A DNA stretch of 64,000 nucleotides from Neoceratodus forsteri (GCA_016271365.2 CM057454.1:694601501-694665500); one strand, 5' to 3'; positions 11,090 to 23,256 are shown, counted from the stretch's first letter. Notes: generated by a model from the letters alone, not told the origin. Program-made: numbers and translations.

Positions 11090-11790
11090 TAGATTTTTTA
11101 GCATTGAAGCACCACTTTCCTTGTGCATACACTGTTTGGCTTGTTACTGTAATATTACTTGCTATGTGCTGAGAGGTTTATCAGAGCCTGTGTCTATTAT
11201 CTTAAGGATTTGCTTTTTCCCAGAGTCCAGATTAGGATTAAATAAAGGGCTACTCTCAGGGGAGAAAACCAAGGGGTGAGAACTAACTGAGTTGTATGAA
11301 TGGTAATTAGAATCTATAGGTACACAGCCAGAATCATCATAATTAGAAATCTCACTATTGAGGGTGTGTGTATTCAAAACGGATCATACATTGAATGTAT
11401 TAAACTGACCTTATTATTACAGCCTGGTGTTGCTGACAGCCTTTCATGCTGATCCAATTTTGCCCCATCATCTGCATTACTACCAGAAGCAGCCACACTT
11501 AGTACTGCATCCCTATTAGTATATTCCTTATGCCCCATAGAATTTAAAATAATAATAGGGGTAGGAGTAGTCATATTTCATTGTAAGAATTTTGTAATTT
11601 TGGTTTAACCTTTGTTATCTGACATACTTTTTTTCCTTTTTACTGGGAAGCCCTTGATAGGACAGATTTGAATGTGTATGTCCCCCTCCATACCCATGAA
11701 TTTATGTTTTTGTTTACCTTTAAGTTTACTATTTACCTCCAACTGGGGGGAGAGTGATGTGATTTTGCTGCTTCTGGTAGTAACCATACT
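11090..11790 (-). pseudogene. LINE ORF1-like remnant (N-terminal part)
   Basis: Minus-strand open segments at 11787-11605 (starting MVTTRSSKITSLSPQL, basic), 11574-11374 and 11377-11162 are close together and separated by stops or shifts. They are Ser-, Asn- and Lys-rich and would form the N-terminal part of the LINE ORF1 that is cut by the Penelope element. The start near 11787 is the most upstream plausible Met. No domain is recognisable. Confidence 0.45.
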
Positions 11791-12900
11791 AGGTAAAGTA
11801 CCAGAAATATAGAGAGGTTTCCTAAGGTCACCTAATCCCCAGGTCTCAGTTCAAGACAAAAAACACTTTTTTTCTTGCTGGCAAACTAAAATTTAATTGA
11901 TAAGCAATGGTCTACTTAAATTAACTGTGGAATAATATATAAAGAAATGTAAAATTCACTGTAGATGGAAAATGCCACAGTTTAAGAGTCCTTGGAACAT
12001 GGGTGGGTTGAAGTCAATTGTGCAAGATCTTCCGGTGCCCAGGCTTGTTCTTATAAGTCTACTGCTTTTTTGTTCAATCTTTTAAGAACATTTCCAAGAT
12101 AGATGTGAGATTCCGATTGGTGGAATCTTGCATTCAGAAAGTTTGGCCTAGGCAACAAAGTACACCAGAAAAGTGCAGAAGCTCTAAGGAAGCACACTGA
12201 AATCAAAAAAGAAGTAACAATCTAGAGCAGTAGGGTAAAAATTGCCCTAATTATAAAAATTATTTATAGCAGTTAGCATATAAACTTTTTTAAACAGTTA
12301 ATATTTATAAGTTACAAATATAATACCGAAATAGAGACCTTTATAAGGTTCTTGTAAAGTGATCTATTATTAACTGTATTTAACACTATAGATAAATAAG
12401 CTCTGAATACACAGGAATGAAATAAATAACTTTAATTCAATCTCTCTTAATATTAATCTCTGAGTTAGGCTAGTTAAATTCCAAAGTAAAACATTTACAT
12501 ATTTGGTACTTAATCCTAGCAAGTAAAACAACAAGGGCAAGGGAGAGCTAGGCAAGCTGATTTTCTTCAACAATCTTCAGCCTAAAGTTTAACCAAGGGG
12601 GCATTGATGTGGTTGCTCTGTTTACTGCAACTGCACAATACCCTCAGAAAAACCTCCCTAGAAACAACAAGCATACAATTACATATCCAAAAAAATCTGA
12701 TTACTTGAGCACCACTTTTATTAGCAAAGGAAAAGTAGTTTGTACCAGGTAAAAAAAAGATTTACCTTTTAAATCACAAAAAGATTTTACAAATGCCCAC
12801 AGTCAAAGCATGTCTGTATCTACAGGGAACTACAGTCAAAAGAATCTACCAACATCCAGCCCATGGGTATTTAATCCCATAATTTTATTGGCTTAATTAA
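11791..12900. other. No gene seen
   Basis: AT-rich DNA without a convincing frame on either strand. The 5' end of the LINE may extend a little way into it. A short tgagattccgattggtggaatctt palindrome-like stretch near 12107-12130 is the only structure noticed. Confidence 0.4.
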
Positions 12901-13099
12901 TGCAGTGTAGGGCACAGGTTTAGGGCTCTGTGCTACAAACCTGGAGACTTTGGTTTGAATCCCACAGCACCCACTTGCATACTGTGTGGCCCTGAGAAAG
13001 TCACTTTCTTGTGCTCCCTGGTTGCAGCTGGAAACAAGCTATGGCTTAGTGTGCCTTTTCTGGTTAAACAACTTCCCCTTTCTATTGTTGTACTATAGT
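12901..13099 (+). mobile_element. tRNA-headed SINE with MIR/CORE-like body (copy 1)
   Basis: The head matches the copy at 60.7 kb (gcagtgtagggcacagg here, gcagtatagcgcagtgg there). It contains a B box ggtttgaatccc at 12952-12963, and the body runs actgtgtggccctgag, then aaagtcact and cttgtgctcc. The body resembles the central core of MIR/CORE-SINEs. The A box is degenerate. The tail ctggttaaacaact is shared with the other copy. The 3' tail was split by the hAT-like MITE at 13100. Confidence 0.8.
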
Positions 13100-13438
13100 C
13101 AAGGCCCCTGGAATTCTGCGATTCTGCGGTTGCGGAATTTTCCACAGAATTTGCATCATGCCGCAGAAGGTATATAGTGCCACAGAATTCACTGTTTTTG
13201 GTGAATTTTATTCAAATATACTGTTTTTCCATACTGCCAGACTTTCTTTCACATCTTGTTTATCCTGAAGCCCCTCCTCTATGCTCGGCATATGATGTCA
13301 TTGATGACATCACATCATATTTAAACTGCCAGAGAAATGAATAAATCATGCCGTAGAAATCAGAAAATGGTGCCGCAGAAACCAAGGAGCCCTGCCGCAG
13401 AAATCAGAAAGTTCTGCCGCAGAGCACTAGGGGCCCTG
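13100..13438. mobile_element. hAT-like MITE (339 bp) with 8 bp target duplication
   Basis: The element begins caaggcccctgg and ends with the near-complement aggggccctg. It is flanked on both sides by the identical 8-mer actatagt (13092-13099 and 13439-13446). CAGGG-type ends with an 8 bp duplication fit the hAT superfamily. Inside are repeated tgccgcagaa units, clustered at the right end (about 13350-13425) with single copies near the left end. These look like subterminal transposase-binding repeats. It has no coding capacity. Confidence 0.85.
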
Positions 13439-13446
13439 ACTATAGT

Positions 13447-14748
13447 CTAAAAAATAAAGCCTTAGGGTCCTATCAGAACAAACATCTCCTGAGTAAGCAA
13501 TCCATAAAAAGTAGACTAGTTCAATAAATCCTGATCAGTTGCTCAGTAATTCCATTGTAAGCCTCATGCCCAGCTCTAAATCACCATAACCACTGTAAGG
13601 AGGCAGCAATAAACTACAATGAATCCTCAAACAAGGGGAGTTATAACTCAAATTAATTAAAAACAGGGGGAGCCTCCCCACTGGATTCAGTCAAGTACTC
13701 CAGCTCAAATCAAATCAAATAACTCCTAAGCAAAGCAAAACATGCAAATTCAGAAATAAACACTTCAACACATCAAACAGATTTAGTGCATTAAATATTA
13801 TGAAATAAGAGCATCAGTTCCCTGAGCCCCAAACCCTTCAATGTGCTTTAAAAATAGTTTTTAGTTTATTTAGTTTACAATGATAAGCATAATAGAAGGA
13901 GTAAATTATAAATCTCCCACAGTTTATTTTCTAAGGTTCTTAATTTATATGTTTATCAATTTGTCAGTTCTGTGAATCCTTGTAGTTTTGAATATATTTA
14001 AAAAAAAATTTCTGAAATGGTGAAGTAAAAATATTGTTGGAGGTTATTTGGGTGGAGGTTCGAAATCAACTGCATGACTCTTCGTCTTGGCGCAGTTGCA
14101 ATCTTCTAAACTCCAGTGTCCCAATATTTCAGCAGAAATCCCCAAAAGAAAAAAAAATAGGAGAGGGAGATACAACAGAGAAAAACTCCTCCAAGTGCAG
14201 GTGTTTTATTTATATTTTTCAGAATTAATGCATTTACTTATTTATCTAAGAAAACATAAAAATAACATCAATTCAAATAAGTAAAGAATAAAAATAAAAA
14301 TACTGCAGCATACAAGAGCCAAGCAGAAAACATAGGAAGCAAATAAGTAGGGAATAAGCAATGTTCTGCTATTCTATCATGCTCCACTGCACCCCCAGTC
14401 TCTGTGCTTTAAGCCCATGCTCCATGAAGCGCTCTGTGGAGTGCAGCTCAATGTTAGCCATGGCTAAAAAAGATAGAAATTCCTCCAAGTGCAACCATAA
14501 AATTTTCAAATCCAGTCAGTGAAATATATATATAATAAAATAAAATTTTATTGAGTAAATTCAGCAGCACACCAGATGGAGGGTTCTGCGTGCATTTAAC
14601 AGTCTTCCAGCTTCTCTGCTTGGAATGAGTCACCCTCCAATCACTCTGTCACATTCTCATCTCAATACGGGATGACAGACCCAATAGGTGGCATGTCATC
14701 ATCTGCTGGAGGTAAAAATGAGACAGCTGTAGTACTGTATATAAATAT
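13447..14748. other. No gene seen
   Basis: AT-rich sequence with poly-A stretches. Short open frames near 14034-14284 are Lys/Ser-rich and overlap one another in different frames, so neither is credible. No repeat borders were recognised. Confidence 0.4.
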
Positions 14749-15488
14749 TTATTTATAAAAAACAAGATTTATCCATATCCCATTGATGGACAGAAAAATT
14801 ACTGCAGGCCTAGTCATCCCCCTCCTCCTCCTCCTCCCATGAATCCTCATTTGAGTTATTAGAGGTGGTGGCTGTATACCCTCTTTCCACCAGCACCATG
14901 ACACTGCTGAAATGAGAACATAGGTAACAGTCATGAGTGTGCTGCACATGCAAGCATGAAGCTGCATATAGACACCACACTGTGCCCCACCAACCATAAA
15001 CATACACTGATGGTTCCTCCTGGGCCCAACATTCCCCCACATCATCTTTATAGTAGGCATCCTGATTGCCCACCCTCTAGGACAGGCAGTCTGGAATATA
15101 AAGTGGTCACAGCTACCAGTGCCTTTGTGCCACCACCACAGATATGGCCTTGTTGGGTTGGTCCCACTTTTCCAGGACTATCCATCCTGGAATTCCATGG
15201 AACTTCTGTGGAGACATAAAGATGGAGACCTCAGTGGCAATGCACACACACACACACAAAAAAAATAGGCAAAGCATGACAGGTGTGTACCATATATACC
15301 TCTTTAGGCTTAGTCACCTGTAGGATCACCCTCCCCCAGGAGTCCTGGTAAGTGGAGAAGGACACCCTCCACAATGTTTTGGGGTATACACCAAGCCTCC
15401 ACACACTCTTTGCTGAGACACCATGCACTTGCATAGCCATTTGGATGTAATGCACTGGATCAGATTGAGACAGCACACTGAATGTCAA
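14749..15488 (-). other. Unassigned minus-strand open segments, one with acidic tail
   Basis: Two minus-strand segments are open: 15488-15231 (85 codons) and 15073-14810 (87 codons). The second ends SNNSNEDSWEEEEEGDD, an acidic C-terminus like that of many transposase or DNA-binding proteins. I recognise no catalytic motif in either. They may be exons or broken parts of one transposon gene, but a ctcctcctcctc run accounts for the acidic tail, so chance is possible. Confidence 0.2.
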
Positions 15489-16742
15489 AGATCTCAGAAG
15501 TGAGATGCTCTGTGTAATTCATATTACAGAGGTGACATTTGTGGGAAAATGGTCTGAACAAAGTTAAACACAACTTTACATATCAGATGCCCAATACACA
15601 CATCAGCATCCAACAGATTAGCATATTAGAGGTGTAGTTCAATGCCATCGTCTCCATTGCAATTACTGTACAAATGTTACTACCTGTCCTAGTGACCCCC
15701 CTCCCAGAATACAGCAGGTGGAACTGGAGTCAATATCAGCATCAGCATCAGCAGTCAACAGGTACTATATCACTGGACAAGGTGATGTATGATTCCGTAG
15801 TGTGAAAATGTGGAACTCTACTTTTGCATCACAGTTGGAGTTCTGTCATCCCTGGGGAAGAATACTGAAATTAAGCTTACCTTGTGTCTAGTAAGCAGAT
15901 TTTATACACTTATTCTGTGTTTGAATATTATATTTACCTACACTGCCCCAAATACCCTATTTAATTAGAATGTATGACGATAAATGCATAAAATTTCAGG
16001 GTGTAAATGTTATACAAGATACATGATGCCACAGGTTTCATAGCAGAAATTAGGAAACTTACTTCATTTTTTGATGATACCCCATACCAACAGACAAGGT
16101 TAGCAAATCTGAAATGACACCTCAGGATGTTGCACTGCTAGGTGTTAGAACCCAACACTACAACACAACCTTGGTTACTATTTAGTAGCTCTTCTGAAAT
16201 TGAAAGAAATAATTGAGCTACAGTATTTGCTCAGAGCAATGATCTGTTCTTCATATTTATACAAGGATGAGAAAGGTGCTGTTTCCTGTGATGGTACCAG
16301 ATGTGGAGCTGCATGCTGCTGAGCTGGGGAGCACAGAGAGCAGTGTCTATTAAAGGCTATTTTCCTTTTTTGAAAAGGTATTCCACCATTGCGTTAATCT
16401 AATAGATCTTTACCAGTTGAACTTCTGAATCGCATTGGTAAGGCAGACCAGTTCGGGTGTTCTTTGTGTCCCCTCAGGAATAAGGTCATTGGTGGAAGCT
16501 TCATGGGAGGATGCTAAAGGGCCCCTCTGAAAGACCTGAATCAGGACCGGTGATTCAGGTGGAGTATGGAAAGAGGAAGTTTACAGAGGGGCAAAAGGAG
16601 GAGAGAGAGTGGATTGAATTTTGAAGTGAGCATTAAACAGAGTGAGTAGAAAAGAAATGAAGGTACACAGGAAGTGGAAATTGGAAGACACAGAGACATG
16701 GAGATACCGAGATACAGAGAGGAACAGAGCTGACCCAGAAAG

Positions 16743-16748
<6 letters not shown>
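15489..16748. other. No gene seen
   Basis: Moderately AT-rich sequence. A short atcagcatcagcatcagc run occurs near 15738. No frame, RNA or repeat border is supported. Confidence 0.4.
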
Positions 16749-16789
<41 letters not shown>

Positions 16790-16797
16790 CTGAGGCT
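16749..16797 (+). repeat. (AG)n microsatellite
   Basis: An uninterrupted AG dinucleotide run of about 24 units. Open frames across it on both strands (Ser-Leu or Arg-Glu repeats) are artefacts of the repeat. Confidence 0.97.
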
Positions 16798-17875
16798 CAG
16801 ATTGGGCAGGGCTGCTCAGACTGTGATACACAGACAAGCACAGACAAACAAAGGTCCCAAATCTGATGCAGGAAGCTGAGGTTTGTGGTTTTAGGTTCTA
16901 AGGTTTTAAGTAGTTTGTGGACTGTATTGTGCTTTTTTACTTTTTCTTTTTCTTTTGAGTTGAACCAAATTGAATGGACTTGATACTTGAACCTGAACTG
17001 CTCACACCCACACCTAAAACAAAAGGCAAAAAGAAAACTTTTAATTGTTAACTTTCTAATATTATTCTATTTGCTGGGTCAGATTTATAGCCAAACTTGC
17101 AGCCAGACTTTTTAGCACTTACAGCACTTCACATTTTTTATTTTTATTTTAGTATATTTCATGCTGTGTTTATGCTGTGTTAATACTGTCATACAGTTTA
17201 GGCTGTTAATGTGGTGTTTTATTTCCTCAGCTGATTTCTAGCTGACATAGAAGGCTTTAATTACAATTCATAATTTGCTTGTAGGCAAAGCGGGGTCGGA
17301 GAGTGCACTGCGCTAGTGTTGCAATCTCTTACCATGACATTTCCAAATAATTTATTTGCAATTGTTTCACATAGTATATAGTCATACAGACCAAGTTGAT
17401 TTGTATAATTTGCACAGTTACATATTAAGTGAGTGCTAGGTAATTTGCACATTATATACAGTTGCACATTTGCTCATTTGTACATTAAACAAGTTTAGGA
17501 TGCATGCACTGACATCTCAAAGGTAGCCAATGCCATCTTGGATATCAGAACAGAATAGAAAGAGAATGACAGTCAGATTCTCAGGTGTTTGTAGTTTTTT
17601 ATTTATTATTTTTTAAGTTTATTAGATTTTGAGTTGGCCTTTTGGTAGCATATGGAGTCAAAAGCAATAGATAATAGAAAGAGAACAACTCTGACCTCGA
17701 AGTACTTAGCTGTCCAGATGCTTCTAGTTTATTTGTGGTTTTAGCTTCTTTAGTTTTTAAGGTGATACTTGGTAGCACACAGGGTTAAGGGCACCAGATA
17801 ATAGATGTCCCTATTTCTTAAAACTGAAAGCCTAGACCAAGGAATACAAGGAATATGAAGTGGCAATAACTGATA
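16798..17875. other. No gene seen
   Basis: AT-rich sequence with T-rich tracts near 16935-16955. Nothing coding or structural is supported. Confidence 0.4.
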
Positions 17876-20420
17876 TTGATCAGCATTTCAGTAGAAACAA
17901 GAAGCAGCAAAAGTAATTTTAACCCCATGGAGGAACCACAGAACAGTAATTATACACATAAAACTTTAAAACAACTTGCACTTTGCAATTTAATCAAAAA
18001 TCAAAAGTCTCTTGATTTACAAAAAAAGAGAGAGCGAGAGAGAGAGAGAATCCCATAATAAGAAAGAAGGGTAATAAGGCTGAAACCATCTCAAACTCAA
18101 GAGAGAAAAATAACTTAGACATAAGATGCTTTCTAGAAATCAAAATAAATATTGAAAAAGAGGTAAGCCAGGAAAATAATGTCAAGATTGATTGTGTAAA
18201 AAACTCAGATGCTATTACACCAATTGCAGAAGTGAGCATTGACTTCTTGGGTGTCTTTGGAAACTTGAAAAATCTTAGCAAGATGGTGGGAGATATGAGA
18301 CACTCCATAAAAAACTCCATTAATATAAACAGAGAGTTAGCAAATGAATTAGCAAATGAGATGACAAAAAAAAAAATCAAAATTCAAAGCAGTCAAACAG
18401 GGACTCACCCCATTTTTCTAATGGACAAATTGACATGACTGATATGGATAAACTGGATTGCACCCAAGAAATGAACCCAGAAGGCTCTGACAAAATATTT
18501 ATTTCCCCAACATAGATAATATTACTCAGGATCTAGCCATAGCCATGAGGGATTCATATTTGGCTAACATAATGTTACATGATCAAATAACAAGAATGAG
18601 ACAGAACATTTTGTTTGTCAAAGGCATCTGCATTGAAAACAAAATAAAATTAGACAAATTAACACAGGAAGAAGGGAAATGAAATAATTGGTTTATATAC
18701 CAGCAAACAGGAACTAAAAGTATAAATAATGACAATCAGTTACCATAGTCCACAGAATGGGACCAGAGAATCCCAAGGTGAGAAACAGCAACAACTTAAG
18801 TAATGAAAATATCATAAAGGCACAGATAAAAAAGAAGCCAGTTTGCACAGTGAGTAACATATCAAGTATGGAATCAGATCTTGAGCTTGAACTAATAATG
18901 CTTCCTGAGGAAAATATAAGACAGGATAGTACAGTGGAAGCACTAAAAGCAAGGCACTCTGTTCTGTGGGAAAAAGAAGAAGCCCAAAGAAGGAAGCAAA
19001 TTATGAAGGAAAAACCAAAGAATATGAATTTGAGACAAAAATCACAAATACATTCAGATAGAGAAACTGAAAAGGAGAACATAGGGAATAATAATATCAG
19101 AGGGAAAGGAAAAGAAAAAAAAAATAAACTTTGAAATCAGGATCAGACAAACAAAAACAGTCAATGGTAACCCACTAATCATAGAATTATGGGAAAAAAT
19201 AATTACAATGCACCCAGGAAGAAGGAGAGGAAGGGAGAATCTACGGTAGCAATGGGAAAAGCAAGAAAGAAATTCAAAATGTTATCGAATGCTTAGAGAA
19301 AGACACAATAGAAATAAAAGCCATCAGTACAAAGGTGACAGGCAACATAGCAGAAAACCCTGATTTAAAGGACACAAATAAAAAAGAAGAGTCAGAAAAA
19401 CAAGACTTTTGCAGATTTCACACTTTTTTAAAGAAAACAATGGGTACAGATTTTGTACTGCTATCTTATAAAGTTGGAATCTTACCAAGTGAAGACACAA
19501 AAATGTTGAATGCAATGCTCAAAAATGTTTTAAATGCAATATTGGAGGGGAATTTGAATATATTAAAGCAAGTCAAGTCAAGTCTTCCTTCATCTCTTAA
19601 ACACATGATCCCTGAGGCTCTGGACACTTTACAATAGTACAGGACAATAAATTAAGCACAGTTATAATCAGGATCAATTCAATTAAAATTTCAATCACCA
19701 TAAATAAATATGTTTAAAACTAAACTATAAAATTCCAGCTCACTATCTTATTTTCAACTTCCATCAAATTTCAACCTAAACAGATGTGTCTTCAGGCCAC
19801 TTTTAAAACTTTCAATACAGGGGGCCTCCCTTAACGAATGTGGGAAGGAATTCCATATAGTTGGACCAGACACTTTAAAGGCATGATCACCAGCAGTTTT
19901 TAATCATGCCCTCAGGACCACTAGATACCCCTCTGCAGATGACCTTATGCAGTGCACCAAGTGGGCAGGCACATAATGTGTGTGCAGGCCTATTAAAGAT
20001 GCAGAATTGGTCCTACTAGTATCCTGCTAGTATCAGACCAATTTTACATGCTAAAAACTGTAGGAAATTTAAGGGAAAAGATAAAAAACATGGGCACAGA
20101 ATTGGCAAGGTATCAACATTAAGCTCTCCATTTCCAGATTACTATAATCAAAAGAATGAACCAGTATACAAGGAAATAATGAAGACACTGTCTATTTTTG
20201 GATTTAAACTATTTTCCTAAAGAGACTAAACTGAACTTTAAAATAAAGGAGGGGGAATTACCTCAGAACATACAGAAAATAGAAAATTTGAGCATTGCAT
20301 TAAACAAAGCAATTCACTGGGAACAGAATGGATAAATTACAATATGGATAAACAATGAAAACTTGAACAAAGATATGAACAGGAAGGCTTACACATTAAA
20401 CTAACTGGGGATATAGATAT
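17876..20420 (+). pseudogene. LINE ORF1/gag-like pseudogene
   Basis: Plus-strand segments with LINE ORF1-like character follow one another, interrupted by stops: a Met-initiated start near 17927 (MEEPQNSNYTH), a segment about 18232-18438 with heptad-like ELANELANEMTKKK, a charged segment 18757-19134, one at 19335-19637, and a last stretch after about 20060. The last stretch reads FKIKEGELPQN, then IQKIENLSIALNKAIHW, up to the Harbinger insertion. Codon use is A-rich and Lys/Glu/Asn-rich, as in LINE ORF1 proteins, which bind element RNA. No zinc knuckle was seen. A non-coding stretch (about 19640-20060) separates the last two segments. The downstream part of the element is not found beyond the Harbinger element, where a different, minus-strand LINE lies. 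Confidence 0.45.
19640..20060. other. Non-coding interruption in the ORF1-like region
   Basis: The ORF1-like coding character stops at the TAG near 19635 and returns near 20060. The sequence between contains phrases such as gatgtgtcttcaggccac and ggaaggaattccatatag, which remind me of dispersed vertebrate repeats, but I cannot name the family or find a duplication at its ends. Confidence 0.3.
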
Positions 20421-20449
20421 ATACACTGGCCCAGATATTCAAAAGGGTT

Positions 20450-20660
20450 GCACCATGCGCAATAGGGATGCACCAGTGCAAGTCCGAAAATGCGACATTC
20501 TGCGATATTCAGCGGGAGGCAGATGCGCCCCCAAATCACACTGCGCAAGAGTGCAATGATAATGAATGCATGTGCAACTGAAGGGGGAGGAACCATGCAT
20601 AAATGGCACAGTGCAATATTCAACAAAATACACCATGCGCAATAGGGGAGCAAGCGGAAG
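20450..20660 (+). repeat. Harbinger left subterminal repeats
   Basis: The phrase caccatgcgcaataggg occurs at about 20452 and again at about 20632, with related tgcgcaagagtgcaa and ttgcgcgatagcg between and after. This is a probable set of transposase or Myb-protein binding sites; the function is inferred from position. Confidence 0.55.
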
Positions 20661-21074
20661 TTGCGCGATAGCGAAAATGAGCCAAAATAAAAAGGAACAA
20701 GAGAGAGGCGCAAGAACGCTACAGGGAAGGCACATGTTGCTGAACCGTAGGCAGCCACACAGGCAACAAACACTGAGAGCAGGACAGGGCAGTACAGAGA
20801 CAGAGCACCTGGAACCCCCAGGAACAGGGAAGGTGTGAGGAGCCTCTGCCACAGTGCAGTCCAAAAGGGGGAAGTGCCACACAGCACTGAGGCCGCTACA
20901 AGAAGGTGTTCCCAATGCAGGAGAAGTAGCTTCAAGGACAGCAGGGGGAACACAGAAACAGCTGCTAGGTGGGGTAACACAAGCCAGGGACATGGCCAGT
21001 GCCACCATCCAGATGGAGACAGTTATGAGAGGGGTGAGAAGGCAGGCAGCAGGGGGGCATGGCCTTGGAAGGGC

Positions 21075-22182
21075 CGTCGGTGACATGCCCCCAACAGGCA
21101 GTACCAAGCCCGCACCAGCTTCGAGCTGTACACTGATACTGAGATTGTGGATCGGTACTGCCTGAACGGGCAATTCTGAGGTGGCTCTGTGAGCTGTGCA
21201 GTGATGTGATGCAGGCACCCACATGACGGAGCCATGCTCTGTCAGTGGAGACCAAAGTGACAGCTTGCATGTGCCTGTTCACCACGGGCACCTTCCAGAG
21301 ACCAACAGGGGACACGACAGGCATATCCCAGTCTGTCACGTCACACCACCTCACCCAATTCCTCAGCGCACTGCTGCTACATGCTGCAGAGTACATCCAT
21401 TTCCCCAGCACACTGGTAGAGCGCACAGCAAACATACAGGAGTTCCACAGGGTAGCACGTATGCCTGGCATGCTTGGGGCAATAGACTGCACCAATGTGG
21501 CCATTCACACACCACCTGGCCCCGAAGGGGCAGCATGCATGAATAGGAAGGGGTATGCAAGCATCAACTGGCAGGTGGTGTGTGATGCCAGGGGGTGCAT
21601 AATCAATGTCTGTTCCACGCACCCTGGGGGAGCACATGATGCCTTCATCTGGCACCAGTCAGCACTGTGCCACAGGTTCAAGAGTAGGGACATCCCCACT
21701 GGCCACCTAGTGGGTGAGTATGCAAAGCACACAGAAAGACATGGAGCTTGGGAGGGGCATAGTCAGAGGTGACATGGGTATTGGCCTAGATGGCACAAGA
21801 CAGGGCGATGCTGATCTCCAAACTAACGTCCACCCTCTACACACAGGTGACAGTGGATACCCACTCCATCCCTGGCTGCTCACACCATACCGGCAGCCTG
21901 CGACCCCAACCACAGCAATGCTACAATAAGGCACATGCCACTACATGCAATGTCATCGAGTGGGTGTTCGGGATGCTGAAGGCACGTTTCCATTGCCTGG
22001 ACACGTCTGGCAGTGCCCTACAGTATAGCTCCTCAGAGGCCTGCAGGCTATTCCTGACCTGTTGCATCCTGTACAACATGGCCAATGACTGTAGGATAGC
22101 TGTACAGGTCAAAGAGGGGGACAGAGATAGGGATGATGAGGACGCTGGTGAAGATGGTGATGGGCAGCCCCCCCTTGGTTGA
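21075..22182 (+). pseudogene. Harbinger DDE transposase (HARBI1-like), one intron
   Basis: From about 21080 the frame encodes a typical Harbinger N-terminal region (TSFELYTDTEIVDRY). It shifts frame near 21169, continues as ILRWLCELCSDV, and meets a TGA at 21224-21226 (probably a mutated Arg codon). The catalytic core follows: first Asp in LGAIDCT (21485), MNRKGYASIN, second Asp in GGAHDAFIW (21638). A GT-AG intron at 21714-21846 (gtgagtatg to cacacag) joins GHLVG to DSGYPLHPW in frame. A frameshift near 21920 precedes YNKAHATT and the third acidic residue, Glu in VIEWVFGMLK (21958). The tail is acidic (DRDRDDEDAGEDGDG). The family's transposase cuts and joins element ends in the nucleus, needing a Myb-like partner for import and DNA binding. 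All three acidic residues are present, but the gene is broken. Confidence 0.88.
21714..21846 (+). other. Predicted transposase intron (133 bp)
   Basis: Donor gtgagtatg and acceptor ctctacacacag flank this segment. Without it the reading frame passes directly from the second catalytic block to the following conserved block (GYPLHPW). With it, the frame is closed by stops. It falls between codon position 1 and 2 of a Gly codon. Confidence 0.75.
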
Positions 22183-22199
22183 AGGGACCCCCGACTGAT

Positions 22200-22788
22200 T
22201 CAGATGGCACAGCTGCACTGGGACACCATCACAGAGGAGCACTTTAACCAACCCAGGTAAGTCGTGGAGCCATGTGCAACCACCAGTGACAAAGGCACAA
22301 CCCACAAACACGCATGGACAAACACCAGAGGTTCATGTCGTTAAGGGAATTGGCCGAGCATGCAACCGCACATGCCATCAGGTATCGGCAAGGTCTAACA
22401 CAGCACGCAGTCACACACACACACACCTCACAAGACATGCACAAAAGGTAGGAGGCACGTCGACCCCGACCGCCACCCCTAGCCACACACGCATCCACAG
22501 ACCACCATGCTCAGTGCCTGTCACTGTGTGTGTGTCAGACGCTGGGTACCATTGCACAGTGGTGGACAGTGCAACGCATGCATCATCATGCACATGCCAC
22601 AGTGGACAGCAGCTGGGAGGATGTGCAGATGGAATGTGTGCGTGCGTGCAGGGCTGGGTACCCCACCTGTGCATTGCACGCTGAACAACACAATGCACAC
22701 AGGGCAGCATCAGACAGTGCCATGGCCTCCTTGGATGCATGGATGGCTCTGCTGAGATTCGCCAGCAGTGACAGGCTGACCACTGGCC
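22200..22788. other. Transposase 3' flank, no gene
   Basis: GC-rich sequence following the transposase stop, with a short acacacacac run near 22417. The overlapping frames in several phases are random consequences of low stop-codon density. Confidence 0.4.
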
Positions 22789-23133
22789 TCAGACCATGCT
22801 CACGCAGGGGTCTGCTGCACACCGAACATGCCTGCACCAGGCGTGCAGGATGCCCACAGCTGAACCCGGTGTCAACAAGGAGGGTGTTGCACGACATCGG
22901 AAACAGGGGGTGGACATTGCACTGTGTGGTGTCTGTGATGCATGGGCAAATAACTGTGTGCCCATTGTGGCCATGACAGCTGTGATTGCCTGTTTCTGCC
23001 TGTCAATGGCAGCGGTCATACCCTCCCGCATCCAGTCCATTCCTGCCAGAAGCAGAGCAGTGTCTCTGCTACGCCACTCCTCTGCCTGGCACAGAGCTGC
23101 ACTGAGTGCATACACCGCCATCACAAGCCACAC
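22789..23133 (-). pseudogene. Possible 3' exon of the Harbinger Myb-like gene
   Basis: A minus-strand open segment lies downstream of the Myb-like gene and reads RDTALLLAGMDWMREG, then MTAAIDRQKQAITAVMATM. This amphipathic, helix-forming pattern is usual for the C-terminal end of Harbinger Myb-like proteins. The link to the upstream exons (a frameshift or a second intron between about 23257 and 23133) is not resolved. The segment could also be a chance frame. Confidence 0.4.
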
Positions 23134-23256
23134 CTGCTGATTGACTGATGCTTGGAGTATGCGGGTGTGCTCATCTAAGAGGTCATCTGTCTGATTGGCT
23201 TGCTGTCCCTGATGGTGTTCATGGCCCTGATGGTCAGCACCCCTTGAGGGTGGGCA

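Noticed and set aside
9073..11112. Possible Penelope target duplication (tgaagtac near 9066 and tgaagcac near 11104)
   Set aside because: One mismatch, and the two copies lie at different distances from the arm ends.
16541..16866. Open frames with Ser-Leu or Arg-Glu repeats
   Set aside because: Produced by the (AG)n microsatellite.
20439..21224. 261-codon minus-strand open frame across the Harbinger left end
   Set aside because: It is antisense to the transposase N-terminal coding region and includes the terminal inverted repeat; the composition is Cys/Ser/Pro-rich without motifs.
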